Below, piece after piece: positions 14,459 through 23,325 of a stretch of 64,000 nt of DNA. The translations under genes were made by a program, and so were the position numbers. Under the pieces are notes generated by a model. It saw nothing but the letters and a program-made list of their open reading frames with translations, was not told the origin of the DNA and ran no database searches. Location of the stretch: contig JANWYD010000006.1 of assembly GCA_025057155.1 (NCBI GenBank), positions 186,001 to 250,000 of the forward strand, written 5' to 3'. Position 1 is the stretch's first letter. Each line of letters starts with the position of its first letter. Origin of the DNA: Chloroflexaceae bacterium. Lineage in GTDB: Bacteria > Chloroflexota > Chloroflexia > Chloroflexales > Chloroflexaceae.

Positions 14459-16146
14459 TACCAGGCTCCCGGCAGATCGGTCACTGCGCCAAGGCTCGCC
14501 GAAGAGACCAGGCGCGCATACTTGGCCAGCACGCCGCGGGTGTAGCGCGGAGCGGGCGGGGTCCAGGCAGCCCGGCGGCGGGCCAGTTCGTCATCAGAGA
14601 CATTGAGCTGGAGCAGGCGAGCATCAGCGTCAATCGTGATGCTATCACCCTCCTGGACGAGGGCGATGGTTCCCCCAACCGCCGCCTCCGGGGCGACGTG
14701 GCCGACGACCAGGCCGTAGGTGCCGCCGGAGAAGCGCCCATCGGTAATCAGGCCCACGCTGTCACCCAGGCCCGCGCCGATAATCGCCGAGGTAGGCGCC
14801 AGCATCTCGCGCATCCCCGGCCCGCCTTTAGGTCCCTCGTAGCGGATTACCACCACGTCGCCGGCGACGATCTTGCCGGCCAGGATCGCTTCCAGGCAAG
14901 ACTCCTCATTGTCAAAGACGCGCGCCGGGCCAGTGATGCGGCGCTGCTTGATGCCGGTAATCTTGGCCACGCAGCCCTCTTCGGCCAGATTGCCGCGCAG
15001 AATTGCCAGATGCCCCTGGGGATAGATCGGGGCGTCGAAGGGCCGGATCACGTCCTGGCCCTCTGGCGGCGCATCGGGCACGCCAGCGAGCGTCTCGGCA
15101 ATGGTCTGCCCGGTGATTGTTAGCGCGTCGCCATGGAGCAAGCCGGCGTTGAGCAGCAGCTTCATCACTTGCGGCACCCCGCCCACCTGGTGCAGATCAG
15201 TGGCGACATAGCGCCCGGAGGGCTTCAGGTCACAGAGCACCGGCACCCGGGTGCGGATGGTCTCAAAGTCGTCAATACTGAGCGGAACCTCGGCGGCGTG
15301 GGCGATCGCGAGGAGATGCAGCACGGCATTGGTCGAGCCACCCAGAGCCATCACCACGCTGATGGCATTCTCGAAGGCCTTGCGGGTAAGGATCTGGCGC
15401 GCGGTGCGGTTGGCGCGAATGGCCTCGACCAGCACCTCGCCGGAGCGGGCGGCGCTTTCGGCCTTCTCCGGGTCCTCGGCGGCCATCGTAGAGGAGCCGG
15501 GCAGACTAAGCCCCATGGCCTCGATGGCCGAAGACATGGTGTTGGCGGTATACATTCCGCCGCAGGAGCCGGCGCCGGGGCAAGCGTGGCGCTCGATTTC
15601 GAGCAGTTCGTGCTCATCAATACGGCCCGCGCTGAACTCACCGACGGCCTCGAAGGCGCTAACGATAGTCAGATCGCGGCCCTTGTAGTGGCCGGGCTTG
15701 ATCGTGCCGCCGTAGACGAAGATGCTGGGAATATCCAGCCGGGCCATGGCGATCAGCGCCCCGGGCATATTCTTATCGCAGCCCCCAACCGCCAGAATGC
15801 CGTCCATCCGCTGGGCATTGACCACCGTCTCAATCGAGTCGGCAATCACCTCACGGCTGACCAGGGAGAACTTCATGCCCTCGGTACCCATCGAGATCCC
15901 GTCGCTGACGGTGATGGTGCCGAAGATCTGGGGCATGGCCCCGGCGGCACGGATGGCCGCCTCGGCCCGCGCGGCCAGGGCGCCGAGGCCGGCGTTGCAG
16001 GGCGTCAGCGTGCTGTGAGCATTAGCCACCCCGACAATCGGCTTGCTAAAGTCCTCGTCGCGAAAGCCCACGGCGCGCAGCATCGCCCGGTTCGGCGAGC
16101 GCTGGGGGCCTTCGGTGATCAGCCGGCTGCGGCGATTGTCCGTCAT
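14458..16146 (-). CDS. ilvD: Dihydroxy-acid dehydratase
   Basis: This is IlvD (562 residues), which dehydrates 2,3-dihydroxy-isovalerate and -methylvalerate in valine, leucine and isoleucine synthesis. Three cysteines match iron-sulfur ligands of the family: Cys50 (TLTPCNAG), Cys123 (GGCDKNMPG) and Cys195 ([10 protein letters not shown]). The NAHSTLTPC and [15 protein letters not shown] signatures are intact. Length is normal for the family. The start at 16146 is chosen because GAGGAGG precedes it by 7 nt; an upstream GTG at 16161 overlaps that site. No other ilv/leu gene is nearby, so it stands alone. A minus-strand promoter lies upstream. Confidence 0.97.
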   Translation of the reverse strand: MTDNRRSRLITEGPQRSPNRAMLRAVGFRDEDFSKPIVGVANAHSTLTPCNAGLGALAARAEAAIRAAGAMPQIFGTITVSDGISMGTEGMKFSLVSREVIADSIETVVNAQRMDGILAVGGCDKNMPGALIAMARLDIPSIFVYGGTIKPGHYKGRDLTIVSAFEAVGEFSAGRIDEHELLEIERHACPGAGSCGGMYTANTMSSAIEAMGLSLPGSSTMAAEDPEKAESAARSGEVLVEAIRANRTARQILTRKAFENAISVVMALGGSTNAVLHLLAIAHAAEVPLSIDDFETIRTRVPVLCDLKPSGRYVATDLHQVGGVPQVMKLLLNAGLLHGDALTITGQTIAETLAGVPDAPPEGQDVIRPFDAPIYPQGHLAILRGNLAEEGCVAKITGIKQRRITGPARVFDNEESCLEAILAGKIVAGDVVVIRYEGPKGGPGMREMLAPTSAIIGAGLGDSVGLITDGRFSGGTYGLVVGHVAPEAAVGGTIALVQEGDSITIDADARLLQLNVSDDELARRRAAWTPPAPRYTRGVLAKYARLVSSASLGAVTDLPGAW

Positions 16147-16241
16147 TGGTCGCCTCCTCACAAAGGATCATCTGTCCTGGCGCACCGGTCAGCGAGCCTG
16201 AGGGCAGGCGCCCTTCCTGCCGCGAGCCGGGGGCGCCCTTT

Positions 16242-16269
16242 ATTGTACCAGTTTCTGCCGCGATGCAAA
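16242..16269 (-). promoter_or_regulatory. Probable ilvD promoter
   Basis: On the minus strand TACAAT (complement of 16242-16247) is preceded, after 16 bp, by TTTGCA (complement of 16264-16269). This lies about 95 bp before the ilvD start. Confidence 0.5.
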
Positions 16270-16680
16270 CACCGGCGACGGGCTGCCGGCCAGCGGCTAT
16301 TCTCCTCTGAGCTGGCCAAAAGTCGAGCCGGGCGACTAGCCGCCTGGCCGATCCAGCTGTGGGCCGCCGGAGCGATACTGCCTGCGGTGCGAAAAAACGA
16401 AACCGGCCAGAAAACGGCCGAACCGTTTTAGTTGCAGCGCGGTGATGACGCCGCGTTGATGCTAAGCGCCAGCGGCAACAGGCTCTACAGTCGCCGAGGG
16501 CGAGATCACCCCGCTGGCGCTGCCGCTTGCATAGCTGTCTGGTGCTGCCTTCTAATGAGCCAGACCTGAGACGGCATACTTATCGTGTGTCCCTGAACCT
16601 CCGTCTGGAGGGCGCCAGGCGTAATTAAAGTCTACAAAGCTGGTCATTCCCCACCCCACATTACTCCTAGTGCCGGCAAG
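16270..16680. other. Gene-free gap upstream of the DUF2382 cluster
   Basis: About 410 bp without a convincing gene. It contains a small GC hairpin (CCGGCC with GGCCG near 16402-16420, followed by GTTTTAG) and a GCGCCAGC/GCTGGCGC inverted pair near 16466 and 16513. The last 60 bp are relatively AT-rich (AATTAAAGTCTACAAAG) and may hold the promoter of the following gene, but no clear -35/-10 pair is seen. Confidence 0.4.
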
Positions 16681-16698
16681 GTGCACGAGACATCTGGT

Positions 16699-17334
16699 AT
16701 GAAACCAGCCAAGGTCATTCATCCTGACGGCCAGGTCGGCACAATCACCGGGCAGATCACGTCTCCAGAGGGCGCCAGCCAGGTTACGATCACCTTTGCC
16801 GACGGCGCGCGTCTGGTGGCGCCCCTCCAGGAACTGATTCGCCAGGATGACGAAACCTACCTGCTTCCCACCGAACTTGCCCGGGCCGTTGACACCGCGG
16901 CCAGCCAGACAGAACTGACCGAAGAGATCGTTATTCCCGTCGTCGCCGAAGAGCTAACGATCAAGCGCCAGCGCGTACAGCGCGGCGCCGTCCGCGTGCA
17001 CAAGCGGGTGGCCACGCGCGAAGAAGTCGTTGACGAGCCGACAATCCGCGAGGAGATCCACGTCGAGCACGTTCCGGTCAACGCGCTGGTCGAGGGTGAG
17101 CCGCCGCAACCCCGCACCGAGGGGGACGTGTTTATCATCCCCATTATCGAGGAGGTGCTGGTGGTCGAGCGACGGCTCTTACTCCGAGAAGAAGTGCATA
17201 TCTCGCGGCGCCGCACCACGATCAGCAACCCCCAGCGTGTCACCCTCCGCCGCGAATATGTCGAGGTTGAGCGTATCCCGGCCGAGCCAGAGGCGACGCC
17301 GGACGCGAACACCGCGTCGCAAGACCTCGCCTGA
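16699..17334 (+). CDS. DUF2382 (YsnF/AvaK-type) protein
   Basis: A 211-residue soluble, very acidic/basic protein. Residues about 1-55 form a small beta-rich region (KVIHPDGQVGTITGQI), resembling a PRC-barrel-like start. Residues about 75-195 carry a DUF2382 domain: alternating stretches such as EEIVIPVVAEELTIKRQRV, RGAVRVHKRV, REEIHVEHVPVN and PIIEEVLVVERRLLLREEVHI. The family is linked to stress response in bacilli, cyanobacteria and actinobacteria; its biochemical role is unknown. A GTG at 16681 is an in-frame alternative; neither start has a strong ribosome-binding site. It is followed by a second DUF2382 gene, with which it probably forms a stress cluster. Confidence 0.8.
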   Translation: MKPAKVIHPDGQVGTITGQITSPEGASQVTITFADGARLVAPLQELIRQDDETYLLPTELARAVDTAASQTELTEEIVIPVVAEELTIKRQRVQRGAVRVHKRVATREEVVDEPTIREEIHVEHVPVNALVEGEPPQPRTEGDVFIIPIIEEVLVVERRLLLREEVHISRRRTTISNPQRVTLRREYVEVERIPAEPEATPDANTASQDLA

Positions 17335-17456
17335 CATCCCCGCACAGGGCGACGTATCCCTTACCGTCACTACGCGCGGCATACGAGCGACCTGACTGCT
17401 CGCGCCGACGCTGGTGAATAAGCGTGACTAAACCTTAAGGAGGAGAGGAGAGAATC

Positions 17457-18440
17457 ATGCGCACCGTAATCGGCCTGTTCGACGACCGTGACGAGGCGAT
17501 GAAGTGCTACAACTACCTGATCGAGGAAGGTGTAGCCAGGGCTGACCTGGACATCCTGACCAACGATGACGTTACTGACCAGCCCAAGCTGGCCCACATG
17601 CGGACCTGGGTGCCTGAGCCTGATGTGAACGTCTACCTCGAGGGCGTGCGCCAGGGTGGCACGCTGATCACCGCCAACGTCGCCGATAGCGCGGCCGCCC
17701 GCGTGGCCGAGATTATGAGCGGCTTCAAGATGGTCAACATCAAGGAGCGCGCTGCCCAGCTCCAGCAGGCCGCCCCGGAGCCCGAAAGGGCCAGGCTGAC
17801 CCTCAGCGACCCTGCCACTAATGAGCAGGTGCTCGAGGTGATCGAGGAGGAGCTCGAAGTCGGCAAGCAGCAGATCGAGCGTGGTCGCATGCGCATCTAC
17901 AGCGTCGTGACCGAGCGCGAGGCCACCCAGGACGTGGCACTGCGCGACGAGACGATCAAGATCCAGCGCCGCCCGGTCAACCGCGCGGTGAGCGCCCGCC
18001 CCGACCTGTTCAAGGAGCGCTCCTTCGAGATGGTCGAGATGGATGAGATCGCCCTGGTCAACAAGGTCGCCCGCGTGATCGAGGAAGTCAGCCTGGGCAA
18101 GGAAGTCAGCGAGCAGATCCAGACGATTAAGGAGACGCTGCGCCGGCAGGACGTCGAGATCGAGGAGATCAAGGCTCTGCCCCCCTTCGAGGCCTACAAC
18201 ACCGACTTCCGCGCCTTCGCCAACGAGAAGCTGGCAGCCAGGGGCCTGACCTGGGAGGATGCCCTGCCTGGCCTGAAGTTCGGCTACCAACTGGCCACTA
18301 CTGAGCCCTTCCGCTCGAGCCCCTGGAGCGCCGTCGAGGCCGACGCTAAGAAGATCTGGGAGCAGAAGAACCCGGGCACCTGGGATCAGAACAAGGCCAT
18401 CGTGCACTACGCGTGGGAGAAGGTGCGCAGCGTGCGCTGA
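17457..18440 (+). CDS. General-stress-protein-like N-terminus fused to DUF2382
   Basis: A 327-residue protein with an excellent ribosome-binding site (AAGGAGGAGAGG, just upstream of the ATG). Residues 1-90 resemble the general stress protein 17M/YsnF N-terminal domain (MRTVIGLFDDRDEAMKCYNYL, then GGTLITANV). Residues about 125-240 are a DUF2382 domain (EVIEEELEVGKQQIERGRMRIY, RDETIKIQRRPVNR, RSFEMVEMDE). The C-terminal 80 residues have the FEAYNTDFRAFANEKL and PWSAVEADAKKIWEQKNPGTW pattern, seen as a tail in similar proteins. The strong translation signal suggests an abundant protein. A hairpin follows the stop codon. Confidence 0.85.
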   Translation: MRTVIGLFDDRDEAMKCYNYLIEEGVARADLDILTNDDVTDQPKLAHMRTWVPEPDVNVYLEGVRQGGTLITANVADSAAARVAEIMSGFKMVNIKERAAQLQQAAPEPERARLTLSDPATNEQVLEVIEEELEVGKQQIERGRMRIYSVVTEREATQDVALRDETIKIQRRPVNRAVSARPDLFKERSFEMVEMDEIALVNKVARVIEEVSLGKEVSEQIQTIKETLRRQDVEIEEIKALPPFEAYNTDFRAFANEKLAARGLTWEDALPGLKFGYQLATTEPFRSSPWSAVEADAKKIWEQKNPGTWDQNKAIVHYAWEKVRSVR

Positions 18441-18459
18441 CGCATCTTACGTGCTCGCT

Positions 18460-18500
18460 CAACGGCGGCCGGGACAGACCCGACCCTGTCCCGGCCGTTG
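18460..18500 (+). terminator. GC-rich hairpin after the second DUF2382 gene
   Basis: CAACGGC-GG-CCGGGACAG pairs with CTGTCCCGGCCGTTG around a short loop, with a two-base bulge. There is no U-tract, so it may attenuate or stabilise the transcript rather than end it; the next start codon lies only 24 bp downstream. Confidence 0.55.
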
Positions 18501-18523
18501 TAGAGGATGAGGAGAAAGAAGGG

Positions 18524-19954
18524 ATGGCAATATCGATCGACTCAATCGCCGGTCTCGATCCAAAGATCAGGAGCCGCCTGCGCGCCGTCGGCATTGAAGA
18601 TATTGAACAGTTGCTCGCGCGAGGAGCAACCTCGGAAGGTCGCGCGCAGCTTATGTCGGCGACCGGACTGAGCGAGGCGGAAATCCAGAAACTCCTGGAT
18701 GCCGCATCACAGATGGGCGGTGCAAGTAAGGTTGGCGTCTACGGGGCGCAGACAACCGCAGATGATTATGGTGCGCGCAAGGTCGGCGTATACGGGGAGA
18801 GCACGCCGCCGCCGGAGCCTGTGCGCGCACAACCTACGCCTGTTCGCACCCCCGCGCCTCAGCCTAGAACGGTTGTCGAGGAGCAAAGGGGCTTTCCATG
18901 GTGGCTCCTGCTCCTGCCGCTGCTTCTGCTTGCCCTGCTTGGGCTGTTCTGGTGGCTCAATCAGCGCCAGCAGGTCGCAACCACGGCGCCAACGCCTGTA
19001 CCGGCTGCTCGAGCCACGGTGGCGCCAACGGTTGTCGCAACTGTCGCGCCAACGGCGGTTCCCACTATAGCGCCCACTGCCCCGCCGGTTGCGACGCTTC
19101 CTGAGATTAAGCCGTTGAGCGGCGGCGCCGCCCTGGCACTCGGCACCACCAGCATCATTGAGGGCAAGGGGAAGCCAGGCGCGGTCCTGGAACTGCTGGA
19201 CGGCGATACGGTGGTGGGAACGACCACCGTTGACGCCAACGGCAACTGGCGCTTCTCTTACACCCCCACGACTCCGGGCGCGCGCACCCTGAGCGTCCGC
19301 GAGCAGGGCGCTACCACGGGTGCGACCATTGACGTGACGGTTGAGGGCGCCCCGCCTGCCGCTGCGATCCCGGAGATCAAGCCCCTGAGCGCAGGCAACA
19401 CCCTGCTCCTCGGCGCCCCTGCCGTCATTGAGGGCAAGGGAACGCCAGGTAAGATTGTGGAACTGCTTGATGGCGACACGGTAGTAGGGACTACTACTGT
19501 TGATGCCAATGGCAACTGGCTGTTCGCCTACACCCCCACCGCTGCGGGCGCGCGCACGCTGAGCGTCCGTGAGCAGGGCGCCACCACGGCTGCGACCATT
19601 GATGTAACGGTCGAAGATGCACCCACGGCGAGCGTCACCGGCGTAGTGGCCGGCATTGACCCGGCGACCCTGCCACCCGGGGCGGTACTGCGCATCCAGA
19701 TGGCCGACTTTACCGGCAGCGGGCCCGCGCCGCTCATCGCCGAGCAGATCATTCCGCTCGACGGTAAAGCCGCGCCATTCCCGTTCAAGTTCATCTACGA
19801 TCCCCGGCGGGTCAACCCTGAGAAGGACTACAACGTCCAGGGCAATATCATTGACGCATCGGGGAAAATGATTTACACCACCAACAAGGAGTTCCTGGTA
19901 GTAACGAAGGGTCGGCCAGGCGACGTCGAGGTGACAATGGTTCCGGCGAGCTAA
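18524..19954 (+). CDS. Membrane protein with DUF4332 helix-hairpin-helix and two Ig-like repeats
   Basis: A 476-residue protein. Residues 1-65 form a DUF4332-type helix-hairpin-helix region (GLDPKIRSRLRAVGIEDIEQLL). Two short VGVYG motifs follow (near 68 and 88), then a membrane segment (about 126-148, PWWLLLLPLLLLALLGLFWW) and a Pro/Ala/Thr linker. Two nearly identical 85-90-residue Ig-like repeats come next, each opening LPEIKPLS or IPEIKPLS and containing LELLDGDTVVGTTTVDANGNW or a close variant. The DNA of the two copies (about 19105-19350 and 19370-19615) is also very similar, so the duplication is recent. A C-terminal domain of about 110 residues is unrecognised. The start at 18524 follows GAGGAGAAAG. 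Confidence 0.82.
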   Translation: MAISIDSIAGLDPKIRSRLRAVGIEDIEQLLARGATSEGRAQLMSATGLSEAEIQKLLDAASQMGGASKVGVYGAQTTADDYGARKVGVYGESTPPPEPVRAQPTPVRTPAPQPRTVVEEQRGFPWWLLLLPLLLLALLGLFWWLNQRQQVATTAPTPVPAARATVAPTVVATVAPTAVPTIAPTAPPVATLPEIKPLSGGAALALGTTSIIEGKGKPGAVLELLDGDTVVGTTTVDANGNWRFSYTPTTPGARTLSVREQGATTGATIDVTVEGAPPAAAIPEIKPLSAGNTLLLGAPAVIEGKGTPGKIVELLDGDTVVGTTTVDANGNWLFAYTPTAAGARTLSVREQGATTAATIDVTVEDAPTASVTGVVAGIDPATLPPGAVLRIQMADFTGSGPAPLIAEQIIPLDGKAAPFPFKFIYDPRRVNPEKDYNVQGNIIDASGKMIYTTNKEFLVVTKGRPGDVEVTMVPAS

Positions 19955-20070
19955 GGCAAAGACAACGCGCCCCGACACGATAGGCATGTTCCGCGACCAG
20001 ACACGGTCTCACTGCGCGGCCTTCTGCATAACCGTTCGAGGAGGTGTAGAGGGCTGCGCTCACTGTGATA

Positions 20071-20131
20071 GTTCCGCCCGCGGCAGCCACGTCCGGTTTT
20101 TGATCGAGCGCGCGTCTGCCGCGGGCGGAAC
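20071..20131. repeat. Perfect 16-bp inverted repeat
   Basis: GTTCCGCCCGCGGCAG (20071-20086) is the exact reverse complement of CTGCCGCGGGCGGAAC (20116-20131), with a 29-base loop that includes a GGTTTTT run. It sits between the Ig-like gene and the DUF937 gene, 76 bp before the latter. It may be a terminator for the upstream gene or a leader structure. The rest of the 252-bp gap shows nothing clear. Confidence 0.7.
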
Positions 20132-20206
20132 CGGGCCTGGGGGGAGTCGCAGCCTCCCGCGTTCGCAACAGCGACCCGGATGTGAACAATAGTTAGGAGG
20201 AGCAAC

Positions 20207-21241
20207 ATGGCCGGGATACTCGACGAACTGACGAAGATGGTGACCCCTGACATGATCAACCAGATCGGCGGCGCCCTTGGCATGGATCCGTCGCAAGTCA
20301 GCAAGGGGCTGGAGGCCGCGGCCCCGGCTGTGCTTGCCAACCTGAACCATCAGGCCAGCACGGCCGGCGGCGCCGAGGCGCTGCTTGGCTCGTTGACCAA
20401 GGCGGGCGCGGCGGGACCCGACAACCCCCTTGGCGGGCTGATGAGCGCCCTCGGAGGCGGTGGCGGCGATGTGCTCGGCGGCCTCCTTGGCGCCGTCGGC
20501 GGCGGCAGCAACGATCTGGTCACCAGTCTCCTCGGTCAGGGTGTCAACGCCTTCAGCGGCTCGCTCTCCAAGAGCCTTGGCTTCGACGTTAAACCCATGC
20601 TGATGATGGCCGTGCCTGTCGTCGCCGGGATGGTGAATAAGGCGATCAAGAGCGGCAACCTCGATGCCGCTGGTCTACAACAGTTGCTTCGGACCGAGGT
20701 GAACGACTTCGAGATGAATCCGGCCAACGCCGAGACTATGAAGATCGTCAAGTCGGCCGTAGCCGCCAGCGAGCAGTTCACCACGCTGCGCAGCAAGTTC
20801 ACCGACGACGAGTGGGAGCAGATCAAACTGGCCCCGGTTGCGGCGCTCTACCTGATCGCCTCCGCCTCGCCCTCAGGCTTTGGCGGGGAAGCCAAAGAGA
20901 TTGCCGCAGCCGCCGCGGCCCTTGCCGAGCAGGCCGGCTACGGCGACGAGGTTTCGGTGCTGCGCAATGCCTTTGCCAACGGCCTCGACACCGCGAAGCT
21001 CGATGCGCTACGGCAGCAGGCCCACAGTCGTGAGGAGATTGTCCACTACCTGCGCAGCGCGGCGGCGATTATCAAGGCCAAAGCCCCCGCCGAGGCCGAG
21101 CGGTTCCGCACGATGCTGGTTGAGGTCGCCACGAAGGCCGCCGAGGCGGCCAAGGAGGGCGGCTTCCTCGGCTTCGGCGGCAAGCTGGTCTCCGAGGCAG
21201 AGTACGCCGCGATTGAGGAGATCCGTCAGGCCATTGCCTGA
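20207..21241 (+). CDS. DUF937-domain protein
   Basis: A 344-residue soluble protein with a strong ribosome-binding site (AGGAGGAGCAAC before ATG). Residues 1-150 match DUF937: MVTPDMINQIGGALGMDPSQVSKGLEAAAPAVLANL, then Gly-rich GGLMSALGGGGGDVLGGLLG and a VPVVAGMVNKAI segment. Residues about 165-345 are a helical domain, including AASEQFTTLRSKFTDDEW and ALYLIASASPSGFGGEAKEI, which looks loosely TerB-like; this is a weak impression. DUF937 proteins have no established biochemical role. Its position behind two DUF2382 genes supports a stress-related cluster. An intrinsic terminator follows. Confidence 0.82.
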   Translation: MAGILDELTKMVTPDMINQIGGALGMDPSQVSKGLEAAAPAVLANLNHQASTAGGAEALLGSLTKAGAAGPDNPLGGLMSALGGGGGDVLGGLLGAVGGGSNDLVTSLLGQGVNAFSGSLSKSLGFDVKPMLMMAVPVVAGMVNKAIKSGNLDAAGLQQLLRTEVNDFEMNPANAETMKIVKSAVAASEQFTTLRSKFTDDEWEQIKLAPVAALYLIASASPSGFGGEAKEIAAAAAALAEQAGYGDEVSVLRNAFANGLDTAKLDALRQQAHSREEIVHYLRSAAAIIKAKAPAEAERFRTMLVEVATKAAEAAKEGGFLGFGGKLVSEAEYAAIEEIRQAIA

Positions 21242-21269
21242 CATCCGTCCTGAGTGTTAGATATGGAAC

Positions 21270-21306
21270 GCGGAGGGCTTGCGCCCTCCGCATTCGTTTG
21301 TTTTTC
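21270..21306 (+). terminator. Intrinsic terminator of the DUF937 gene
   Basis: GCGGAGGGC (21270-21278) pairs with GCCCTCCGC (21283-21291) around a TTGC loop and is followed by a T-rich run (ATTCGTTTGTTTTTC). This is a textbook rho-independent terminator 29 bp after the stop codon. Nothing further is recognised in 21307-21502. Confidence 0.88.
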
Positions 21307-21502
21307 AAGGGCGGGGGCGGGGAGGTGGAGAAACCGGATCTCCCACGTTCCTGCGCCTTGCGGAGCTGTTTACTTCCGATACCACCTGGAGCATAGCCAC
21401 CTCTTGCGCCGCAATCCAACTCTGACAAGTTAGACGGATCGCCGTTCGGCAACGTCACTGCCAGCCGGCGCTCCAGGTTGCGCCGACGCAGTTGCGCGCC
21501 CC

Positions 21503-22705
21503 TCACCGGCCCGCCGCGCCCCGGCGCGCCAGCACCAGCAACACCATGAGCGCCAGGGCCTGCAGGCTCACCGAGAGGACGATCAGCGCCGGCAGCGCCA
21601 GGTCGTAGAGCACCCCCAGCGCCGCGCTGCCAGCGAACCAGGCGACACCATAGACGGTGTTGAATAGACCAAAGGCCGTGCCGCGCCGCTCCGCCGGGGC
21701 CAGCCGGGCAACCGCCGCGCGCAGGATCGACTCCTGCGCGCCGAGGCCCACGCCCCAGAGCGCCATGCCCAGGGCTACCGACGCCGGCCCGCCGAAGAAG
21801 ACCAGCGGCGCGAAAGCCAGCGCGAGCGCCCCCGCCAGCAGCAGCGCGGCATAGCCGACCCGATCAAACAGGGCGCCGAAGAGCAGCGCCGCCCCTGCGT
21901 CCACCGCCATGGCCATGGCGTAGAGCGCCGGGATCCACGCCGACGACACCACGGCGGTCCGTTCGAGATGGAAGGCAATGAGCGGGAAATCGGCGAACCC
22001 GGCGGCGATCAGCCCCACCGCGGTCAGGTACAGCCAGAAGTCGCCCGTGAAGCCGCGCGAGGTCAGCGGCGGCGTTGCGCCGGCCAGGCCATCAGGCTGC
22101 GGAAAGCGCGCCCGCGCCGCCAGCAGCGTCAGGATCGTGAGCACCCCCGGGATCAGCAACAGAGCGAAAGCAAGCCGGTAATCGCCGCGCCAGGCCAGCA
22201 CCGCCGCCAGCGCCAGCGGCGCAGCGATGGCGCCGATCTGGTCGAGGGCCTCGTGCAGTCCGAAGCCCTTGCCGTGACCGATCGAGCGCGTGGCGTAGGA
22301 GAGCAAGGTGTCCTTCGCCGGGCTGCGGAGCGCCTTGCTCATACGCTCCAGCGTCAGCAACACCACTGCCACCTGCCACGTCCCCGCCAGGGCCAGCGCG
22401 GGCACCACTACGGCCGTCGTGGCGTATCCGGCAATGGTGAAGGCCCAGTAGCGCCGGGTCCGATCACTGAGATAGCCGAAGACCAGCCGCAGGCCGTAGG
22501 CGATCAGTTCGCCCGCCCCGGCCACCAGACCCACAATCGTGCCGCTGGCGCCGAGCAACGCCAGGTAGGGGCCGCTGATGCTGCGTCCGCCCTCGTAGAC
22601 CATGTCCGCCAGCAGGCTGACCAGCCCCATCAGCAGGACAAAGTTCAGGGCGCGCTGGCGCAGTTCCGAGGTGTCCGTCACAGTGGATGGGGTTGAGGAT
22701 TGCAT
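21503..22705 (-). CDS. Major facilitator superfamily transporter
   Basis: A 400-residue MFS protein with about 12 membrane segments. The loop after TM2 carries the family motif as LVFGYLSDRTRRYW (about residues 75-88), and a matching second-half loop reads GALFDRVGYAALL. The sequence FVLLMGLVSLLADMVYEGGRSISGPYLALLGAS near the N-terminus is typical of a subgroup of uncharacterised MFS proteins with a MVYEG motif. The substrate cannot be predicted. The ATG at 22705 is taken; a TATCAT on the minus strand 20 bp upstream may be its -10 box. Confidence 0.88.
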   Translation of the reverse strand: MQSSTPSTVTDTSELRQRALNFVLLMGLVSLLADMVYEGGRSISGPYLALLGASGTIVGLVAGAGELIAYGLRLVFGYLSDRTRRYWAFTIAGYATTAVVVPALALAGTWQVAVVLLTLERMSKALRSPAKDTLLSYATRSIGHGKGFGLHEALDQIGAIAAPLALAAVLAWRGDYRLAFALLLIPGVLTILTLLAARARFPQPDGLAGATPPLTSRGFTGDFWLYLTAVGLIAAGFADFPLIAFHLERTAVVSSAWIPALYAMAMAVDAGAALLFGALFDRVGYAALLLAGALALAFAPLVFFGGPASVALGMALWGVGLGAQESILRAAVARLAPAERRGTAFGLFNTVYGVAWFAGSAALGVLYDLALPALIVLSVSLQALALMVLLVLARRGAAGR

Positions 22706-22917
22706 AGGGCTATGATAGCATAGCTCCCCATGGCCGGCGTCGTTCAGGTTTACCGCAGAGGACGCGGAGGACAGGCTTCTTGCAACCCTCTGCGCCCACC
22801 GCGCTCTCTGCGGTGAGAACGTGTTCTGCGCATGTGAACGCTATGCCGGGGAACCCGTTTCCCCACATCTGCGGTACAATACACCCCACGATAGGTACGC
22901 CCCGTGGGAGGCCACGC

Positions 22918-23298
22918 ATGCTTAACCTGGTCGCGATTGCGCTGGGCGCCGCGATTGGCGCCAACCTGCGTTACGGCCTTTCCACCTGGGCCGCGCAGCG
23001 CCTCGGCACCGCCTGGCCCTATGGCACCTTTATCGTGAACGTGCTGGGGTGTCTGGCCATCGGCATTCTGCTGACCCTCGCAGCTACCCGCCTATCCCTC
23101 AGCGAGCCGTTACGTCTTTTCCTGGTAACCGGCCTGCTGGGCGGGTTTACGACCTTCTCGACCTTTGGTTATGAGAGCTTCACCCTGATAACCCGCGGCG
23201 ACTGGCTCGGCGCCGGCCTGTACATTGGCGGCAGCGTGGTCGTTGGATTGGCGGCGGTGTTCCTCGGAGTAGGCCTGGTGCGCGTGTTCGGACCATGA
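22918..23298 (+). CDS. crcB: Fluoride ion channel CrcB/Fluc
   Basis: A 126-residue four-helix membrane protein, the normal size for a Fluc fluoride exporter. Diagnostic residues are GANLRYGLSTW (14-24), the conserved Asn41 in FIVNVLGC, and the GGFTTFSTFGYE segment (75-86), whose phenylalanines line the pore. It has GGGAGG about 7 nt before the ATG at 22918; longer in-frame starts upstream would run through a palindromic repeat (22850s) and are rejected. A TACAAT lies at 22874. The next gene starts 27 bp downstream and carries DUF190, a domain often found beside crcB, so the pair is likely one operon for fluoride tolerance. Confidence 0.95.
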   Translation: MLNLVAIALGAAIGANLRYGLSTWAAQRLGTAWPYGTFIVNVLGCLAIGILLTLAATRLSLSEPLRLFLVTGLLGGFTTFSTFGYESFTLITRGDWLGAGLYIGGSVVVGLAAVFLGVGLVRVFGP

Positions 23299-23325
23299 TC
23301 CGCGATGGCGCGGAAGGAGACCTCC

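Noticed and set aside
15133-16431. Plus-strand open frame across ilvD
   Set aside because: It overlaps the fully conserved ilvD coding sequence and has shadow-frame composition.
22706-22917. Fluoride riboswitch before crcB
   Set aside because: The conserved GGCGATGG-type start and pseudoknot of that class are not visible; the region holds a palindromic repeat instead.
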